This document shows positions 55,001-64,000 of a stretch of 64,000 nucleotides of DNA, in pieces (the stretch's first letter is position 1; each line of letters starts with the position of its first letter). The DNA comes from Nissolia schottii (taxonomy: Eukaryota > Streptophyta > Magnoliopsida > Fabales > Fabaceae). Location of the stretch: positions 1 through 64,000 of the forward strand of contig QANU01099368.1 of NCBI GenBank assembly GCA_003254905.1, written 5' to 3'. Below the pieces are notes generated by a model. That model worked only from the letters and a program-made list of their open reading frames with translations. It was not told the origin of the DNA and ran no database searches. Both the position numbers and the translations under genes were made by a program.

Positions 55001-56326
55001 AACTGCTTCAAACCGAAAGAGAAGGAAGCCATGACATGCAATAGTCATGTAATTCATCGTTGATAAATGAAGTTGAGACAAGGACATGAGAAATGTTTAT
55101 ATGCTTCTAAAGGAAACACATTTAATGCATATTTTATCTAAAAGCAATATCAATCACTTATTTTTTTTTAGCATTTATATATTTTTTAAACACTAAAAAC
55201 TAAAATAAATAATTAATAATATTATTAAAACAGGTATTAAATATGCTCTAAGAGCATACATACATTTCTCTAAGGACACATTGTAAGTATAAAAATTGGC
55301 AAAGGGGCAAGAATGAAGAGTTTTGTAAGGAGTAATGTTATTTATACATCAAACATGATGTAGACACTAAATCTTTCTGTTACACATTATGAGATTCACA
55401 ATTACAACATGCATATTAGATAGTAAAGTTACATCATAAAATGGTCTTATTAATTCATATATTTTATTAACATTGAGAAATTTAGTCATTTATGTATCTA
55501 AAGTTGAATTTAGTAAATAATTCTATTACATTGCTATGAAATTTGTCATTAAGTTCTCATAATTAAGTGTTAATGGAAGAAGCTTCTCTAAAGTTTTTGA
55601 AGTCAAAGAAAAAAAATATAAATTAACAAGAGAAAGTAAGAGGTGAAACTTGAACGTAACACCAAACGGACAATTAAATTTCCTTGTTGCTACACATTGC
55701 ACTATTGCTACACATCTAAACCACTGAGCTACGTGGTTTTGATTGTCATTATACAACATTTACACATATAATAATTGTGTGAATTTCAAGGGGAGGCTAA
55801 GAACTCGTATAATTCTGTTTTGTTTGTTTTCTACTCTCTCTTTTTTCTGATGCTTTTGTTTTTATTATGCATTGTTTTGAATTCGTCTCTTTATCTGCTT
55901 CCTTCTTCTACTTTGGGTGAGCTGAGCTTCTTCTATACTAGTCGAACAGAAAAACACAGGAGGACTGTGTATGTTTAGGTCATCAAAAGTCAACATGAAA
56001 CTCCGTCACTTCCTCGAACCTTTATGACAGATATTCTATGTTACTCATTGTTGGATTACCAAAAAGGAATGTTTTATTCAGCATAAATTACAGCTGAAAT
56101 ATGAATATAAATATAAATATAATAACAACAAATAATAATCCTTCTTAACACAGGTCAAGGTTTTTGAAAGAATCGGTAACTTTTCAAAGTCGACCTTGGA
56201 ACGTTCTGATGAATTCAAGTTCCTATGGCTATGCCTTATACAACACTCTAAACAAGTAACAAAATAAATCTGTTCGTAAACAGGGACTCATAACTTGAAC
56301 AGACACATGATTCATTCACAAGAATC

Positions 56327-61060
<4,734 letters not shown>

Positions 61061-61091
61061 TTTCTCCACACCACCTGCAACACTAGTCTCT

Positions 61092-61235
61092 CTGCAAATT
61101 AGTGCAAGCAATTTTATCAAACACAAAAACAACACTGTGAGAGAAAAAAAATGAGAGATTGTTGTATATATACACAAAAATGCTAGCAGAAGAAGAGTTT
61201 TCACCAGTTTGACAAGTATTCAGACAGAGACGCAT
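61092..61235 (-). promoter_or_regulatory. Malic enzyme leader with upstream ATG and likely intron
   Basis: Downstream of the TATA box the leader has an ATG at 61233-61235. A donor (ACTG|GTGAAAAC after 61205) and acceptor (TTTGCAG before 61091) define a likely 113-bp leader intron, 61092-61204. If spliced, the upstream frame codes about 21 residues and its TGA overlaps the first main ATG (ATGATG), a layout that would favour reinitiation. Splicing here is inference. Confidence 0.35.
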
Positions 61236-61271
61236 GAAATGCGAGGTTGGTGTGTGCCTTAAACCCCGGTA

Positions 61272-61284
61272 TCTTATATATAAT
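61272..61284 (-). promoter_or_regulatory. TATA box of the malic enzyme gene
   Basis: Minus strand ATTATATATAAGAT lies about 40 bp upstream of the leader ATG and about 215 bp from the main start codon. Confidence 0.6.
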
Positions 61285-61299
61285 GTTTCTCACTCTCTC

Positions 61300-63399
61300 A
61301 ATTCTTTTTCGACTTTACTACCCGTATGCCACATCCAATCGCATCATTTCATAATGAAATTTGGTTTAATATTCTCTTTCTTTGTTTATTTTTTTAAGTG
61401 CATTTATAATTTGATATATTAAAATATAAATTGTGTCTGAATATGTACTTAAACACAAATTATATCAAAATAAAATAAATTAACATTATAAAATAAATAG
61501 AGTAATAAATAGAACATAAATCAACACAATATCAGATATTAAATTAATACAAATATTTCTTTTTAATTGAATTTTGTTTGTTTGGTTTGGTTGTCTACGA
61601 AGATTTCAACGTGGTCACTGAGAACATCTGTGGAGTAGCACGTGTAAATTAAAATAATAAAAAGGGTTTGCATTTTCCTTCACCATATCATTGTACACGC
61701 AAAGTTGTTTTGGCCAATATGGACACACAATGACTGTAACACATGGTTCAATATTCATTTTCAAACTATATTTAATTGAGATCTTGATTCCTTGGATTTT
61801 ATTATCAACAACAGAAAGTAAATCCGCTCTCACACTCGTAACCTCTAATTTTTTTTTTACATATGATAGTAAATTTTTACTTTTTAATTAATATGAAATT
61901 AATTTTGATGTACTGTTATGTTGTTGCTATACGGCAAGATTTTTGAGGTGATAAAAGTAAGAGCTACAAATATGAGTGTGAAAAAAAAAATTATGTTGAC
62001 AGTAAAGTAAAGTTAAGTTCATTTAATTTAATTTCATATTAATAAAAGAAAATTAATAAAGATGGAAAATTACCATTGTAGGTGGGGGCAACATTGTATT
62101 TGTGCCTATTGAAACACATAAGGGTTGGTGGAAGTGAACGTGGAGGAGAAGGGAAGGGAAGGTAAAGATTTGCATTCTCCGCCTTTTATTAAAAGTCAAT
62201 AATAGTGCGCTGCTGCTAAACTGCCTTGGCTTTTGTGGTAAAAGAATTATTTTGAGGGAAAGTCAATTTTCAATGGATTCATACTTCATCAAAAAAATAT
62301 ATGATAGGTCCCATCTTGACTTTGCCATTTACCATTTTGTTTTACAAGTTTTCAATGATTTTTTAACAGGTCTTGTAATAAGCTGTGTAATGTTTTTAAA
62401 TTTTTTTTAAAAAATTACTATTTTTTTAAAATTTCAAGTATCACAATTTTTTATTACAAGTTTTATTATTTTTATTTTTTAATAAATAATCCAAAAATTA
62501 TTTGTTAGTAAATTTTAAATGCCATAATTTTATACTATATTTATTCTCAAATAAATGTCATATTTTTTTTAATAATTAAAGTCAACATTTAAATGCATGC
62601 ATAAATTAAATTAAGAAAAATATAATTAGTACTTAGTTTTAGCAAAATTAGAGTATAAATTTATAAAGTTACTCTTATCATTTAATTCTTTATTGTTATA
62701 TCATTTAGTTATATGTCTCCTTAATTCTTTTCTTCATACGAATTATGGTTTTTTGTGAACTTTTTTCTTACACAGGTAGCACTGAAGTTAAACCTATGAT
62801 ATCATGTAAACTGCGAATTACTCAAAATTGCTCACCACCATATCATTCATAACAGTGGCTTGGTCTTTTGATAACTTTTTTTTTTTTAATGAAGAAACAG
62901 GAAAGACGTTTTAGATCTTGTTAGTTAACTTTGAAAGTAAGGATTTATTTTCTTGTGAGTGCCCTTGGATCGAGTTTAAAATTACAACAACACCCCCTAA
63001 CAAAAGAAAAATAGAAAAACTTACCAAATAAAAGTAATAACATCCTCAGTTTGTAAGATTAAATTATGATGAATCGGTGGTGAAGCGAATTTGAATGTTT
63101 GAAAAGCAATTATTTATTTTCAACACATTGGTGAAGGAAACATTCAAAGTCATTTATTCATTTTTGCCCAGGTGTTTTCCACTCAAAACAATTACGACTC
63201 TGTGAGAAGGGAGAACAACATATTCGAGAAGCGCATAAAATTTTGTTATCAAAACGTAAGCATTAAGCGCCGTTGAGAAAATAATAGCTTTTCTTTTCTT
63301 ACTAGAAACATGCATTCATAATGAAAACTACCAATTCGGTGGCCACCCATTTTAAAGATCTTGCATCTTGATGGGGGAAGATACCATGATATATCTATC

Positions 63400-63438
<39 letters not shown>

Positions 63439-64000
63439 GCTAATTGTAATTTTACACAGTTTTATATAATAAAATCAACTTATTAAATATGCCTGAGTTT
63501 AAAATTGAGAACTCTATTAATTAATTTGCATCTTAAAAATATTTGGTTGGTTAATCTACTTAAAGTTTAATTGTTATGTATGGATAAAATAATTTTTTGC
63601 ATTATCATTTAATTAATTAATGTCTTTTTTTAAGTATCGAAACAAGGTCTTCTCTTAAAGTTATATTGTACCTCTATTGTTATGCCAACCCCTTAATGAT
63701 AAGTTACACCAAGTTAAGACTTTTCTTAATTATTTAAATAAAAATAAGGTTCTTTCTTCGGTTATCCTAGTTTTTACAAGGATATTAGTATCTCTTTATA
63801 TTTCAACAGTCGTGATTTTTTTTGGTTTAAAATAATAAATAATTAAAATTAATAGGACACATAACTAGTTCTTAGCTACAGATAATCATAGGGTATCAAT
63901 ATCCTTAAATTTGATAGGGTACCAATAATTATTAAACATTCTTGATCTATAGCTTTGATGCCATGTTGAAGACATGAGTAATCTAACTCAATGTCAAAAG
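61300..64000. other. Malic enzyme upstream region, gene-less
   Basis: AT-rich promoter-side and intergenic DNA. No protein or RNA gene recognised. It contains a compound (TA)n(GA)n microsatellite and several poly-T tracts. Confidence 0.5.
63400..63438 (+). repeat. (TA)n(GA)n compound microsatellite
   Basis: A TA run turns directly into a GA run of about 12 units. A shorter copy of the same layout is at 33787-33812. Confidence 0.9.

Larger units (their letters stand above)
52786..56326. other. Gene-less stretch between cereblon and malic enzyme
   Basis: Starts with the cereblon 3' region, including a diverged ATGATATATTGAT direct repeat (about 52790-52870 and 52885-52950). 53110-53430 resembles a dispersed repeat, and a MITE and LTR-like fragment follow (listed separately). 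No gene recognised. Confidence 0.45.

Overview
The window is plant nuclear DNA, most probably from a phaseoloid legume such as Glycine. This rests on AT-rich intergenic DNA, GT-AG introns, an intron-bearing plant tRNA-Tyr, proteins whose closest remembered relatives are soybean/Medicago ones, and plant transposon families. The species is an inference. No genes were computed by search; exon models come from reading frames, splice sites and phase continuity.

Layout. 1-10.2 kb holds no convincing protein gene, only repeats and LTR-like debris. 10.2-11.7 kb carries a tRNA-Tyr(GUA) gene followed at once by an intronless PORR-domain organelle RNA splicing factor. 12.9-19.6 kb holds two dead genes head to head: a 5'-truncated leucine-rich-repeat gene (minus) and an eight-exon QUASIMODO2-LIKE/PMT methyltransferase pseudogene (plus) with stops, frameshifts and a lost splice site. 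21.4-23.6 kb (minus) is an intact six-exon AHP4-like histidine phosphotransfer protein of cytokinin signalling. 26.6-32.4 kb is a decayed Mutator-like element with a plant-mobile-domain pseudogene, a convergent MULE transposase pseudogene, about 1.1 kb of telomere-like repeat in between, and eight 31-bp hairpins grouped at its two ends. 34.6-41.2 kb (minus) is an organellar tryptophanyl-tRNA synthetase with 13 clean exons but no visible transit-peptide exon. 41.8-47.1 kb is a transposon island: CACTA-like end, Helitron helicase fragment, a complete 899-bp TRIM retrotransposon with 5-bp target duplication, and a hAT-type MITE. 47.8-52.8 kb (plus) is an intact ten-exon cereblon homologue. 56.3-61.1 kb (minus) is an intact 19-exon cytosolic NADP-malic enzyme. 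61.1-64.0 kb is its promoter side and AT-rich DNA.

The five protein genes that look alive (PORR factor, AHP, TrpRS body, cereblon, malic enzyme) are unrelated housekeeping or signalling genes, each with its own transcription unit. The most unusual signals are the fixed-length hairpin family at both ends of the MULE, the telomere-like block inside that element, the missing first exon of the synthetase next to a transposon island, and single N bases that sit on repeat junctions and suggest assembly joins.
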